In this document: positions 53,206 to 64,000 of the stretch, in pieces
How the letters are laid out: every line of letters begins with the position of its first letter
Numbering within the stretch: the first letter of the stretch is position 1
Assembly (NCBI GenBank): GCA_030407315.1
Contig: JALQPE010000589.1
Span: 1-64,000 of the forward strand
Direction: 5' to 3'
Length of the DNA: 64,000 bases
From: Asparagopsis taxiformis
Taxonomy: Eukaryota > Rhodophyta > Florideophyceae > Bonnemaisoniales > Bonnemaisoniaceae
Translations under genes and position numbers: made by a program
The notes under the pieces: generated by a model
The model's input: only the letters and a program-made list of their open reading frames with translations
What the model was told of the DNA's origin: nothing
The model's database searches: none

Positions 53206-55617
53206 TCGCAGCCCGTTCGAAGCGCGTAGTAGCAACTGATACCCTAAGGTAATCTTTGACAGTTAATACCCGCGTATAGAGAGCCATTGTAGGTGTGCGA
53301 CAATAAAGCTGAGTTTCCAAATGATTTCCTTTATGCAACGAGGGTAGGAATTACGCATCACCTAACCCTTGCTACAAAAGAGGTCCCTCGGGAGTCGGAT
53401 GAAAACTCACCCCGTGGGTGAGAAACCGTGTCCCGGGGACTATGATGTGCCATAATAATGGCCGTTCGCGATGGCCTTCGCCGCTAGTCGCCTTACGCTC
53501 TTGGGCGATGCGTGGCTACGGCCTTCGCTGTTGCGCGAATTAAACTGAATTCGCCATCCGAACTGACGCTCTCTTGCAAGACGTCATTGCCTTTGTCCGG
53601 CGGCTCGATAGTCGCAGTGACAATCTTTACCGGTAAGCCGGTGAGTGAGAACCGCTCTCGCGCCTTGAACAGGCAATAGAATTCCCACTGGACTGGAGTC
53701 GATGTGCACATGTCTGGCGACCATCCACGCACGCGTGTCGAGAGTTCCGAGGTACGTGCATCCCCTCGCGGACAATTACATTCTGCCACTGCTCTGAGGG
53801 CAAGTGCAAAATATCTCCAAGTCCGAAGACGAATGTTGTGCCGCATCGCAATTTGTTCAGAGTTACTGCGGGTAGGGCTGCTGCCAGTCGCGGGCGACGC
53901 TAATGTCATCGCCTTCTGTACTAGTTAGGAGAATTGGCCGCCATCGGTGATAGGGCACTCGACTTAGGCGAAATCCTCTCGAGCGCGGCGACCTCGAAAT
54001 GGATGATGGCCTAGGCCAACTGGTTTTCCAAGTCGCCAGCGTCGTTCAGCGTACTCAGGAGTGCCCGTGCGCGAGTTTTCAAGGACAATGGAGGACACTA
54101 CATTAATGTAAACTGAGGTTATTGTGTTTCACCCTCAGGTTGCATCTTGCCCAATTTCGCAGATGATAAATTTTGTAATGCACAATTTGACCTGGGAGCA
54201 GATCGCCGAAATTTTCTAAGTCCAAGGACGAATGTTAAATCGCAACGCCACTCGCTCGAAACCATAGCGAACAGAACCGTCGGGAGTCGCTGGGAATGCT
54301 GGCGTTGACGCCTTCCGAAAAAGTTAGCAAAACTAGTCGCAATCAGGGTTAGAACGTCCCGCGAAGGTGGGTTCTACGCGAGTGCGTTACCCTTGCCGCG
54401 GGTGTTCGGCCTTGGCCAACTGTTTTTCCAAGCCGCTGGTGCTGTTCAGCATACCCTAGAGTGTCCATGTGCGGATTTTCAAGCCCATCGGTGGACACTA
54501 CATTAATGTAAATCGAGGGTGACTGCCCCGCACCTTCTAGCTTCCCACCCTTCCAATAGGGGTATGGAATTTTGCAATTTGCCATTTGCTCCCAGAGCAG
54601 TTTGCAAAGTTTTCCCTAAGTCTCGGGCGTAATTTGCTTCTGGCTCCGGCCTGCAAACGACACCCTAGGGTGGTTTCACTGGGGATGATACGGGCTGCTG
54701 GTGACATTCATTTCCTTGCGGACTCGCGATGTTGGCGTTGCTAGCCATGGTCCTGCAGGGCTTGCGGAGGTGCGGCTGACGCACCATGGTAATAGCGCGC
54801 TGCCGGCTCGAATGCATGTCTCTGGTCACGACCAACTACCTTCCAAGTTCCGACGGGGTCCAGCGTACTCAGAATTGTACGTGTGCGAAGTCGCGAACGC
54901 AATAGCGACCACTCTTAGTGCAAGGACGAAGGGTGGATTCCAGAGTCTTCCTCATGTGTCCTCGGACTTTGCGCGCTATGGTATCATACCATCCATGATG
55001 GACCATGAAATCGCATACTGGAATCCATGCCTTCCCGGTTGCGGGTCGCGAGTCGCCGCGGCGTGCATAACAAGGAGCTCCCGTGGGGCTATGATTAATG
55101 CTTGCAGGCTGGAACTCACGAGGGAGTTGGCGTAGCCACAGGATGGCGGGCCGTGCGTAGTCGGTCCCGACGCGATTCCTATAGGGAAGCACGCGTCGTT
55201 GACGGTGGTCGCGACCATTGGTCCATTGTGATTCCGATCAATCACTAGGTGTTTCCGTGCACGGAAACACAGGGGGCTTCCTAGGAAGAAAGGTTTGCAG
55301 GTTCGGCCGCGGTCCATTGATTGCTCCCTCGACGTGGCAGAGGGGGTTCAGGAAGGGGGGGTACGCGCCTTAGGCGGGTTATTGACCCTACATTACTTCA
55401 CCCAGAAGGGGAAGAATACGTCAGGGCGATCACCCTGGATGTCGACATCCCTGGTGTTTCTATTGGCTCCCGCCCGATTTGCGTCCATCCCTTCCGGCAC
55501 GGCGCACGCGCCGTGGTCAGCGTACACTCGTAGCGATATATCGGTCTGGTTGTGTACGTTGCCATTTGGCCACGGCCAACCAGCGCGTGACATCTGGGTC
55601 CGGTGACTGTGCGTCAC
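53206..55617. repeat. Noncoding part of the chromovirus with degenerate tandem repeats of about 400 bp
   Basis: No supported gene. Related segments recur: CTACATTAATGTAAA at about 54097 and 54489; GGCC(T/A)(A/T)GGCCAACTG...TTTTCCAAG at about 54010 and 54408, with a weaker version near 54830; and TCTAAGTCC-type blocks near 53815, 54213 and 54616. This gives about three units with a period near 400 bp, much diverged. A recent single insertion would not be expected to show such divergence, so the array predates this copy. Confidence 0.55.
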
Positions 55618-56589
55618 TTAGATCCAACGGACGCCGTGGATCAACGATATTCTTACCTTCCGGCTGTGACTTGGCCGTTTGAAACGAGCGCGCTCTTTTT
55701 GACGTGCGGTCCGTTTCCGATGCCGAGCCACTATAGCTGGGGGAAGGTTCGCTTCTGGCTCCCAGGTATCCTCCTCGGGGGCGTACCCCAACCAGCGCAC
55801 ACGGAAGTAGGACACGCCATCATCGTCTACCCATTCCTCGATAAGGTCGTCTATCGTATACTCCTTGGAGTGTTCCTCGGAGTCACCGTCGACCGGCGTC
55901 GGACTGACCAGTTCGCTTGCGTCCTGCGTTACCCGTGGGTAATCTTCGCGTACGATTGGCGCGGGGGTGCTTCCTTGGGGATTGCGCGGGTCGGATACCG
56001 TATTCCCGGATGGCGGGACCGCCCTATCTGCCGGTAGAAGCGCTTCGGAACCCGGTTCCGTCTGTACTTCGTTCGCCCGGGGGCGACGCGGCAATCGACT
56101 TCTTGCATTAGCGGTTTCGCGGCCTTCCTCCTCACCGTCGCTACCCGGCTGCACCGGTCCATGACCCGGGGCTGGGCGTACGCGATCCGAACTAATTCTC
56201 TCGGGAATTCCGTCGACAAGTATGTCAAACGTGTGACCTTGGTTAGATATAACCGTATACGGACCCATCGATTGGAAATCCAACTTGTTCCGGGCTCGCC
56301 CGAGTATAGTCGTCTCCTGGGAGGTATTGCGCAAGTCGATATAGACTGCGTCCCCGGCTCGGATGCGGCGATTTGGTGCTCGCACCGCCTTATCGAAGTC
56401 GCGCTTGTACCGGGCTTGCATTCTCGCGAGCGAGGAATTAGCGCGCGCATACAACCCACGAAGCTGCCGGCGCCAGGAATCACGCGTCCAGGCTTCATCG
56501 CCTTTGAGTTTAATATCCTCCAAGCCTATTGGCGGTGGCGCGCGCGTCAAGACCAATTCGAAGGGAATTGTATTCGTCGAGCGGTGCAC
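55618..56589 (-). pseudogene. Chromovirus integrase C-terminus with chromodomain
   Basis: Continuation of integrase after a shift near 56575. It starts with PFELVLTRAPPPIG, a typical region downstream of the catalytic core, then RIRAGDAVYIDLRN (SH3-like/GPY-F-type module). A disordered linker follows. The chromodomain is YTIDDLIEEWVDDDGVSYFRVRWLGY...EDTWEPEANL (about 55720-55865), with the aromatic cage positions W, Y and W visible. Chromodomains direct chromovirus integration to histone-marked chromatin (family knowledge). The tail is basic and ends at 55618. Confidence 0.8.
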
Positions 56590-57401
56590 GCACCGATTGT
56601 ACGCAGGGCAAGGACGGGGAGGTATTCGTCCCAGTTGCGATGATCCTCAGCCACGTAATGGCGCAGCATAGACGCGAGCGTCCTATTGAATCGTTCGACC
56701 TGACCATTCGTCTGCGGGTGATACGTAGTAGTAGTCACCGGCTTAATACCCAAAATGACGCAGGCGTCGACGAAGGTCTTAGAACGAAACTGGGGTCCAT
56801 TATCCGACAGGATAGTCTTAGGTGCCCCATAAGTAAACACCCATTCCTCCACAAAGGCTTTCACAACCAAGCTAGCTTGTATCGAGCGCATGGCCACGAG
56901 CCTGCACAGCTTAGAATAACGGTCCATGATGACCAGAACGTGTAACTTTCCTCGGGAGGTTTTCGGTAGAGGACCCATGAGGTCTATGGCGACGTCCTCA
57001 AGTGGCCTAAGGGCCGGGAACAACTTCAAGGGGTTGGTATGGCGGGACAGCTGCATCCTATCCCTGGCGCATGTTTCGCATCCGCGCACGGTGGCGTGCA
57101 CATCGACGACCATGGTCGGCCAATAAAGTCCCTGTCGTAGAGTATCGTACATCCGCCTCACCCCTGGATGTCCAGCGGTGGCGGAGTAGTGATAGTTACG
57201 CAACAGCCGAGGCCGTAGCGATTCGGGCACGAGGACCTGTGGGCGAGCGAGCGCTGGCAATTTCCTCGCGAGGATCCCGTCTTCTGTAAGAACCACTTGC
57301 TGGTCCACTCCGTCATCCATACGTTTGCGCATAGTCTGACAAAACTCATCAACCAGTTGCGCTTGGATCCACTCATCCCTCGAGATGGCTTCGGGTACCA
57401 A
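56547..57401 (-). pseudogene. Chromovirus integrase zinc-binding domain and catalytic core
   Basis: Integrase N-terminal HHCC module (HYSATAGH...CETCARD, near 57060-57190) followed by the DDE core: DLMGPLP near 56980, SDNGPQF near 56795 and GQVERFNRT near 56690. It catalyses cDNA insertion. It is linked upstream to RNase H by a frameshift near 57290 and downstream to the chromodomain segment by another near 56575, so this copy cannot make one polyprotein. Confidence 0.85.
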
Positions 57402-59437
57402 CTCGTGAGTGGAGACAAAACATGGTACGGCACGCCCAGGGGCAACGGATACATATCCTCTGTCACTCTGTACTCATCATCCTCCATAAAGGTCCCGTGG
57501 GTTTTCTCCCCTTCTTGGATTGAGAAGGTGGGTATGTCCTCGTCGATGGGGGTTCGGTCTTCACCGGTGGTCTCTATCCGCGACAGCGCGTCTGGAACGA
57601 CGTTTTTAATACCTGGGCGGTATTGAATATCGAAGTCGAACTCCGACAACCGTAGTCGCCAGCGTGCTAGACGTCCCTCGGAAGGGGTAATGGACAGGAT
57701 CCATGTGAGCGAATTATGATCCGTTCTGACGGTGAAGCGAGCCCCTTCTAAGTAGGGCCTTAGGAGGCTGATAGCCCAGAACACCGAGAGGCATTCCTTC
57801 TCCGTTGTCGTGTAGCGGCGTTGCGTGTCCGTGAGCGTTTTGCTCCAGTACCCCACGGGGTGTAGCAGTTTGTCCTCCTGTTCTTGCAATAGGGCGCACC
57901 CCATCTGCCCGTCCGACGCGTCTACGTCGAGCGTGTACGGCTTCCCAGCATGCGGGAGGCGTAGGATAGGTGGCGACGCGAGCGCCTTTTTCAATTCGTT
58001 AAATGCCTCAAGCTGGGCATCTGAGGGCTCATCCAACTGCACGGGCATACCCTTCTTTAGTAACTCCGTGAGCGGCGCAGATATCTTGGCGTAGGATTTA
58101 ACGAAACGTCGATAGACGTTGCAAGAACCCAGAAAACTCCGTAGCTGTGTTTGCGTCCGTGGGTACAATGATCCGTGGATCGCATCTAGGCCAGTGGTTA
58201 TGACCTCGAGCTTGCCCGGTCGAATGCGGTGTCCGAGATAATCCACACTCTTGCGGAAGAACTCGCTCTTCTTGAACTTGAGCGAGACTCCTGCATTCCG
58301 TAGAATGGTCAATATGGCGTCGACGTGCGCAATGTGTTCTTCTTCTTCTCGCGAGAAGATAATTACGTCGTCGAGATACACTAGGCAGAACTGCCATTTG
58401 ACTCCCGAAAGGAGAATGTCAAGCGCACGCTGGAAGGTTGCGGGCGCGTTAGTAAGGCCAAAAGGCATGCGCACGAATTGGTAGGAACCAACGTGTGCTG
58501 TAAAAGCCGTCTTCTCCTTGTCCGCCTCGGCGATTGGAATCTGCCAATACCCGCTGTTGCAATCAAGCGTGGTAAAAATGGCTGCTTCACCGAGGGAATC
58601 TATGCAATCATCCATCCTCGGGATGGGGTATGCATCCTTAACTGTCACGGCGTTAAGCCGTCGGTAGTCGACGCAAAAGCGCGACGAACCATCCTTTTTG
58701 GGCACAACCACAACTGGGCTCGCCCATTCTGACTGTGCCGGCTCGATGACGCCGGCCTGAAGCATTTCGCGCACCTGGGTGGCTATAATCTCGCGATTCT
58801 TATGCCCCGCTCGGTACGGTGCTTGCCGAATTGGCACGGTGTCTGGCTTCAAGTCGATGCGGTGCTGCGTCGCTGAAATCTCACCAAGGTGACCACTCCA
58901 CATCGACGCGTGCTTTTCCAGCATCGCTATGATTTTCTTCCCAAGGGAAGGGTTGGAGACTTCGATAGTGTCCAACACGGTTTGGCGCCAATCTGGCGCC
59001 GGTTCTGCCCGAAGGCATGCCTCGCCCGTCGGTGGCTCGCCACCAACCGGTAAGGCATTATCGATGACCCGTGGGTCTTTGGTTCTCCCAGGGTCGTTAG
59101 CCTCGCGCGGGCCATTCTCTATGGACCCGACCGTGAGTATCGAGGCTGGCGGACCCTCAGTGTGTCCGAGAACCATGCCTTTGGGCAACTTAACATCTCG
59201 GTTGCCGAAATTGGCAACCTCCACGGCGAATGGTACCAACGCACGAGCGCTGATGACGCCGTTCGCCATCTGGATGTTTTTCCCTTCAAGAAGGGCCTTC
59301 TTCGGAACCAAGACTTGGAGACCTGGCTCCGAAGTAATTACGGAGACTCGAGTGGTCCGTCGCGGCGGGAGGGTTATACTCGCAGCCACGCGGACGTTGC
59401 GGTTGCGCGGCCTCGGTAGCAATGGCGACTGAGGCAC
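57158..59437 (-). pseudogene. Chromovirus reverse transcriptase and RNase H
   Basis: Open for 759 codons. The RT carries SPVVVVPKKDGSSRFCVDYR, TTLDCNSGYWQIP (first catalytic Asp), MPFGLTNAPATFQR and YLDDVIIFS (58360-58385). A tether follows, then RNase H with LDVDASDGQMGCALLQ, TEKECLSVFW and TDHNSLTW. The catalytic residues are all present. Upstream the frame joins the protease region by a shift near 59350. The last 50 codons belong to a false extension past the shift to integrase near 57290. Confidence 0.88.
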
Positions 59438-59930
59438 TGGTACTCTCGTGAGAGACTTCCGCCACCCAATGGGTATACGTTTCCTGGGTATGGCGCATGA
59501 TAAACAGCCGTTTTGGCGGAAAGTACGGCATCACATGAGCGTTGATGAAATCACATCCAAGGATGCAAGCGACAGCAAGTTGTTCGACAACTATGAAGCG
59601 TTGCCGAATCGTCGATTTCCCAACCTGGAGGTGTAGGATTGCCACGGCAATTGGTGGCATTCGGCGGCCGTTTGCATCAAGAACTCGAGTTTCTGCGGGA
59701 AAGTTTTTCGAGAGGATATCGCAAAGAACTCCAATCAGTAGGGAGCGCGTTCTCTCGAATAACACTAAGGCTGGCCCAGTGTCCAACACTGCGGCCAAGT
59801 AACTAAAACTGACCTTGGTCAATCCTAGCAACGCGTCAACTTGGTAGTTGCGCGTTCCGACGGTTAGTACAGAGACGTCACCGGGCTCATCCCTTGAGCC
59901 GGCTGGTTGTCCTTGGACAATGTTCTGCAC
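59286..59930 (-). pseudogene. Chromovirus protease region
   Basis: Retropepsin-type aspartic protease: FSYLAAVLDTGPALVLF gives the DTG-containing active-site loop (near 59770-59790), and later ACILGCDFI matches the ILG motif. It would mature the Gag-Pol polyprotein. In-frame sequence upstream (SQLAPVVQNIVQG) shows that it continues from gag. Confidence 0.75.
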
Positions 59931-62355
59931 TACAGGGGCAAGTTGGCTTGTAGCGGCTTGGACTTGACCAACTTGTTCGGCACCCCGGAAGCGGTGAATG
60001 AGCGAATTTCACCCCGGGTGTCGAGGCGCTCGGAGGCGGTTCCCCTACATCGCCTCCTCCATCCCGTTTCCGGGTGGGGGCCAATATCGCTGGAGGAAGA
60101 GCTCCCTCCTACCGATAGCTCGTCCAACTCCCGTGGGAGTTCAGCTTCTTTGGTGTCAACCAGTAGGGTGCGTAGCAAATCCCTTTCGTTCTGGTCGTAT
60201 GGTTCGCGCGCCTGCGCGGCCTTGATGTTATCGCGGACCTCCTGGGGGAGTAAGCGGCATTGGTCATGACATGACCCACCTTGCGGCATACGAGGCAACG
60301 TGGCGGCGTGCGTGCGCTGGTGTACACTCGCGAGTGCGGGGTCTTAGGTATTCCCGTCGCTGACCCAAGGGTCTTCCACGGTCCCTGTCTCGTCGACCAC
60401 CATCGGAGCCATTGAAGTCCCTGGCGTTGAGTGGGTGCGGGCGGTTGCACCAGCCTCTACCCCTCCTTCGGAAACTCCTATGGGAGTCGTATCGACCGAA
60501 TCCAGAGGCGGGGTATTTTCCCCGCCGAAGGCCACGGCCAACACGGCGTTTTTGCCTTGTCGCGCTCGCGAGCGTTCCTTCGTCTACGGATATCGTATTC
60601 ACCCTACGCGTGGTGACCGTTTCTGCGTAGGTATCGGGGGATTAGTGCGCAGGCGGGAGTGTTGGCGCTGCGTTTCACGAGCAGTATCGCCAAGGCTCTG
60701 CGCGCGCATACGAACGTCCTGAAACGTCATACGGGGGTTCTTGGACACATCATCCCGCACAACGTGTTGTGAATATGATAATAATCCATCGATGTAAATC
60801 GCCATGAGGGAGCGCTCGAGGAATGCGTCACCGCACCTCAGGGCTTCCCTTCGGAGACGGAAGGCGAACTGGTCTTCGGTCTCTGCTACGCCTTGGCGCA
60901 TTTGCGTGACTTGACGGTACGCGTGTTGGAGTACCGACTCCTTCGCGTACGCGAGTAAACAGCCAGTTGACGGCTTCCGGATAGGATTGATGATATCAAT
61001 TCCCGGACGTGCGTCGGCAAAACCCGTGCCTCGGCCGACGTACGAGAGCATCGTTTCACGAGCCTCCCCAGCCATGAATATTTCATGAGCGGGAGGGCTG
61101 CTCCTTCGGCCACGCCGGTTTCGTCACACGCAAACTTGAAGTTCTTCAAGAACGCCAGAACGGCGATTGGGTCTTCACCAGTGAAGAGCGGTACGGTCAT
61201 GACATGCCTGAGCTGTCTTGCCGTCCGGGACAGCCGCTGGGCGACTTCATCGTCGTAGCGGTTGTCTTGGTTCCGCAACCTATATGTGCGGTAAGATAGG
61301 GCTTCGTGAAGCGCTCGTTAAGCGGCCTGATTTCCACAAGGCCGGGGTAAGACGAGTCTGGTGACTCTTCCGCCCGGGGGCGTTCTTGGTGGTGGCTTGA
61401 GCGCATGATTCACGCATGAGGTCCACCCAGCGACGGGCTTCTTCATGTTCCCTATTTTCCCTGCGGGGGTCATGGTTCGGTGGGTCTCCACCGATCGGTT
61501 CCATTCGAACCGGTCGTCGAGCGGCTTCATCGTTCCGGCCCGCTCTGCTGCGGAGGAGAGCGGACTTAACGGCGCCTCGGCGTCCTGCATTTCTGTCGTC
61601 ACGGCGTCCCGGACGAGATGCGGAATTTCGAGCCTTAGGGCCGTCTTTGAGTCGCGTGTAAACGCGTTCGGTCACGACCGACTCCACTCCATTGTCTGGT
61701 CACGATGGGAACGATTTCGGAGATCAGCGAGGCGCGCATATCGTCATAAGCTGCCTGCGGGTGAATGGCGCGGTCGATACGCACCTCCTCGCGAGCGATT
61801 TCACGGGCTACCTCCCGTGCGATAGCCCGGATCTCCTGCGGGGCACTGCCGTGGCAGGCGGCTGCTTCAAACCGCACTGGCAGGGGCAGTGGCCGTGCTT
61901 GGCATCCGTGGGGGCCTTTCCGAAAACAATCCCGTGGATGGCAATGTGGTCAAGCCGAGGCTGGGAAGCGGGTCAATATGGATAGAGGGCTCGCGAAGCA
62001 CTCTCTTCCCCTCGCTTCTGCTGTTCGCTGCAGCAGGCGTCGGCTCTTGAGCCACCGATAATTCATCACCTCTAGGGTAGGCGCCACTACAGGAAGTGTA
62101 AGTGGCCTAGCGCCCATCCCTGAGTCCACGCTTGACAGCGAGTGGACATTTTCCGCCGGGGGCGGCGACTTTGGAGGTGTCGCCGCTGAAACTGCCGAGG
62201 CAGTCTTCTTTTCGCGCGTTTGCGCGAGTTCGGGGAGGGGAGCTTCGCGGCACGCTGGCTGCCCTCCCTTTTCTACGACTAGTAGTCGTAGTGGCCGAGG
62301 ATTTTCGCTCCTTGGCTAGTGAGCTGGCCGTCGGCTCATCGATGCCGGGGGCCAT
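59931..62355 (-). pseudogene. Chromovirus gag, multiply frameshifted
   Basis: Likely start at the ATG at 62355 (MAPGIDEPTASSLAKERK). Gag-like pieces follow in changing frames. They include a helical stretch IRAIAREVAREIAREEVRI (near 61800), a capsid-like segment TVPLFTGEDPIAVLAFLKNF (near 61190) and QMRQGVAETEDQFAFRLRRE (near 60870). An Arg/Gly-rich end leads into a CCHC zinc knuckle (CLVCRKVGHVMT..C, near 60260-60300), which itself spans a frame change. At least five shifts. It encodes the particle-forming protein in active relatives; this copy is dead. Confidence 0.7.
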
Positions 62356-62636
62356 TCTGTTCGCTCACCGAAATGAATATAAATAATTTGGTTGAGATTA
62401 TGCTCCTCCGAGCTACGGTGTTTAACGTCTGTCGACGGTTACCTCACACGAATCTTCGTCGATTTACAGGGCCTGCAGCTCCGGGCGTACCCGTTCTGAC
62501 TTTCTTCGTACCTCGCGTACGGTATACTTTCCTTTCCTTTGTTACTTTCCTAGTTTTTGACGCTGACAAAGCGTGTACAATGCTCACCAGCGGAGATGTT
62601 TTAGCAACCTAGGTTGATCGACAGCGTCCCGAACGC

Positions 62637-62654
62637 TTCTAGGTCGAGAGACCA
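62637..62654 (-). other. Chromovirus primer-binding site
   Basis: On the minus strand, TGGTCTCTCGACCTAGAA begins 2 bp after the end of the 5' LTR. It is identical to the PBS of the tandem element at 31083-31100, although the LTR sequences are unrelated beyond TGTAG. Confidence 0.85.
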
Positions 62655-62656
62655 AA

Positions 62657-63093
62657 TGTAGGACCTTAGCCCTTGTAGATGGATTATACCTCCGAGGAGG
62701 ATTAGAGGATAGGGATAAGGCTTCGAACTCACGAGTGAGAGCGCCGATTCCACGAGGTTGACGCCTCGTGCGATCCTAGTAGCCCGAGGGCTGTGTCGGG
62801 TGGATCGATCCCTCGGAGCCCGGACACCTGTCTCCCAACCCGGTAGCGGGTGGTAGAGCGGGGTCCGGGACGGCTGGATCTAACCTGCCGGAGGGATCTA
62901 TCGGCCGTGGCCGTCCTCACCCCACTCAGGGTTAACTAGGCACTTAGCGCGATGGATCCCCGCGGGGATTGTGGTCGCCTCCACGCGTGGTTTTCACACG
63001 ACGTATTCCGCAACTGTGATACCACTGACGGCAGCGGTCGGGACCGTTTGAAAAGCCTGCGGGCGTTTGGCTTCGGTTGACCGGCTGGGGGTG
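62657..63093 (-). repeat. Chromovirus 5' LTR, truncated
   Basis: 437 bp nearly identical to 48566-49008, then the match stops abruptly within GGCTGGGGGTG. The remaining 0.8 kb of LTR is not found in the window, so the 5' LTR was cut by a later insertion, deletion or rearrangement. Confidence 0.8.
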
Positions 63094-64000
63094 TGGAACC
63101 GTTAGTTCTGGAAGTAGCTGTACGAGCCAGTGGACCGCTGTCCTTACCGAACGAAACGAGCAGTCCACCCGCTGGTGTTTTGACTGTATTGTTAGAACGG
63201 TAGGAAGGTAGAGTGGTTAGCGAGTAGACACGAGCGTCACGACGCAACAATCCACGCGAGATTACGTTAGCACACAAGGTGGTACGGTCACCGGAGGCGC
63301 TCTCGACCAGCCCGGAGGCAACTACACGCAATCAGCCTTACGTGCGGCGATGGGTAGGGAGTACGCAGTCGACGGAACGAAGCCTCGTTAGGCAAAACGT
63401 AAACGTAAACGTAGAAGTCAGTCGTAGACTAGAGTCTTGCTCGATCGTTGTCTTGTCCCCTTTCCCTCCCGCACGATGCCAATACCTATATGGCCACGAT
63501 GTGCTATCGCTTTACAGTGTAAACACTGCTCGTAACGTCCCGAATGGGAAGGGACCTTGTGGGTCACACGTAGGGACCCGTTGTCAAATTGGCCGTTGCC
63601 ATACGTTCGTTGCAACACGTGTGCAGGTTGCGCGCGCGCATGCGCCCAATGGTCGTGCATTGCTGTCGCCGTGTATCCGGCGAAATTCGAATTCCGCGAA
63701 AACGTAAATATTTGCAATTTTTCGGAATTGCCCACGTATACTACTTACAGCCCTCACCCCCCACGTGGAACGTCCCGGCCACGCGAGGCCCGTTAGGACG
63801 CGCCTGAGACACGGGGCCGTGGCGCCTTTTCGGGTACAACTGCGGACGTGGCAGTTGTCCCGAAAAATCTCGTTTAAACGTACCGCCCGGTTGGCTGATC
63901 GGTTCGCCAAGGCGGCCGGAGTGCGCGCGCGCTCCGACTCTTCGTAATCATCGCGGCCCGCCCGTTGGCGTCCGGTCCGTGGTTAGTCGTAGCCTCGTAG
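63094..64000. other. Sequence beyond the truncated LTR
   Basis: No gene recognised. It begins TGGAACCGTTAG, contains a short (GTAAAC)-type run near 63400, and does not match the missing part of the LTR. It may be the edge of another element that runs past the window. Confidence 0.4.

Larger units (their letters stand above)
48566..63093 (-). mobile_element. Chromovirus (Ty3/gypsy LTR retrotransposon with integrase chromodomain), right LTR incomplete
   Basis: Minus-strand element. The 3' LTR is 48566-49840; gag-protease-RT-RNase H-integrase-chromodomain run from about 62355 down to 55618; the PBS is at 62637-62654 beside the 5' LTR (62657 onward). The PPT, read on the minus strand as AAGAAGGGGAGAG, lies at 49841-49853 next to the 3' LTR. 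The coding region carries several frameshifts, so this copy is defective. Two plus-strand ORFs lie between the 3' LTR and the end of pol. Confidence 0.88.

Noticed and set aside
53493..53909. Minus-strand ORF downstream of antisense ORF 2
   Set aside because: Lies in the degenerate tandem repeats and shows no domain; the other units do not keep it open.

Overview
The window reads as nuclear DNA of an alga, most likely a florideophyte red alga of the Chondrus type. This is inference from the gene set: almost intronless, closely packed eukaryotic genes (BK-type channel, Sec12, a TSET/TPLATE-complex subunit, bZIP factor, NB-ARC/WD40/TIR receptor, NOP2, XPG, PWP2) beside large blocks of Ty3/gypsy-type LTR elements. 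No rRNA or convincing tRNA gene was found.

Layout. (1) 1-19 kb is a gene-dense block: Slo/BK potassium channel, a basic nucleolar-like protein on the minus strand, Sec12/PREB, a coiled-coil protein, a TTRAY1/TWD40-1 homologue, a bZIP factor and an NB-ARC-WD40-TIR protein. Most of these reading frames are broken by single-base shifts although the domain order stays collinear, so they are either young pseudogenes or carry sequence errors. (2) 19.4-21.8 kb holds LTR-type repeats. (3) 22.1-29.3 kb is a decaying stretch: a Sel1-repeat pseudogene and fragments of XPG, NOP2, a glycosyltransferase and PWP2, including a chimeric NOP2/XPG junction and an internally deleted PWP2. (4) 29.7-38.8 kb is one insertion with the structure LTR-internal-LTR-internal-LTR, noncoding, flanked by the 5-bp duplication ATTTC. 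It splits a minus-strand gene whose frame rejoins exactly when the insertion is ignored. (5) 39.6-46.6 kb carries two long intact genes, a ParB-like/DNA methyltransferase fusion and a DUF7869-like protein with a D-D-D arrangement. The split gene is a core-less relative of the second. (6) 46.7-48.6 kb is nested repeats. (7) 48.6-63.1 kb is a chromovirus (Ty3/gypsy with integrase chromodomain) whose gag-pol runs on the minus strand and is frameshifted, while two antisense ORFs next to the 3' LTR are intact and separated only by one in-frame TAG.

How it fits together. The left half is ordinary host gene content with decay increasing toward the repeats. The right half is mobile DNA. The noncoding tandem element and the chromovirus use the same 18-nt primer-binding site and the same TGTAG terminus, so the chromovirus family could supply replication proteins for the noncoding one. 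The methyltransferase/DUF7869 pair, with its core-deleted relative, is the best candidate for an undescribed mobile or genome-defence system.
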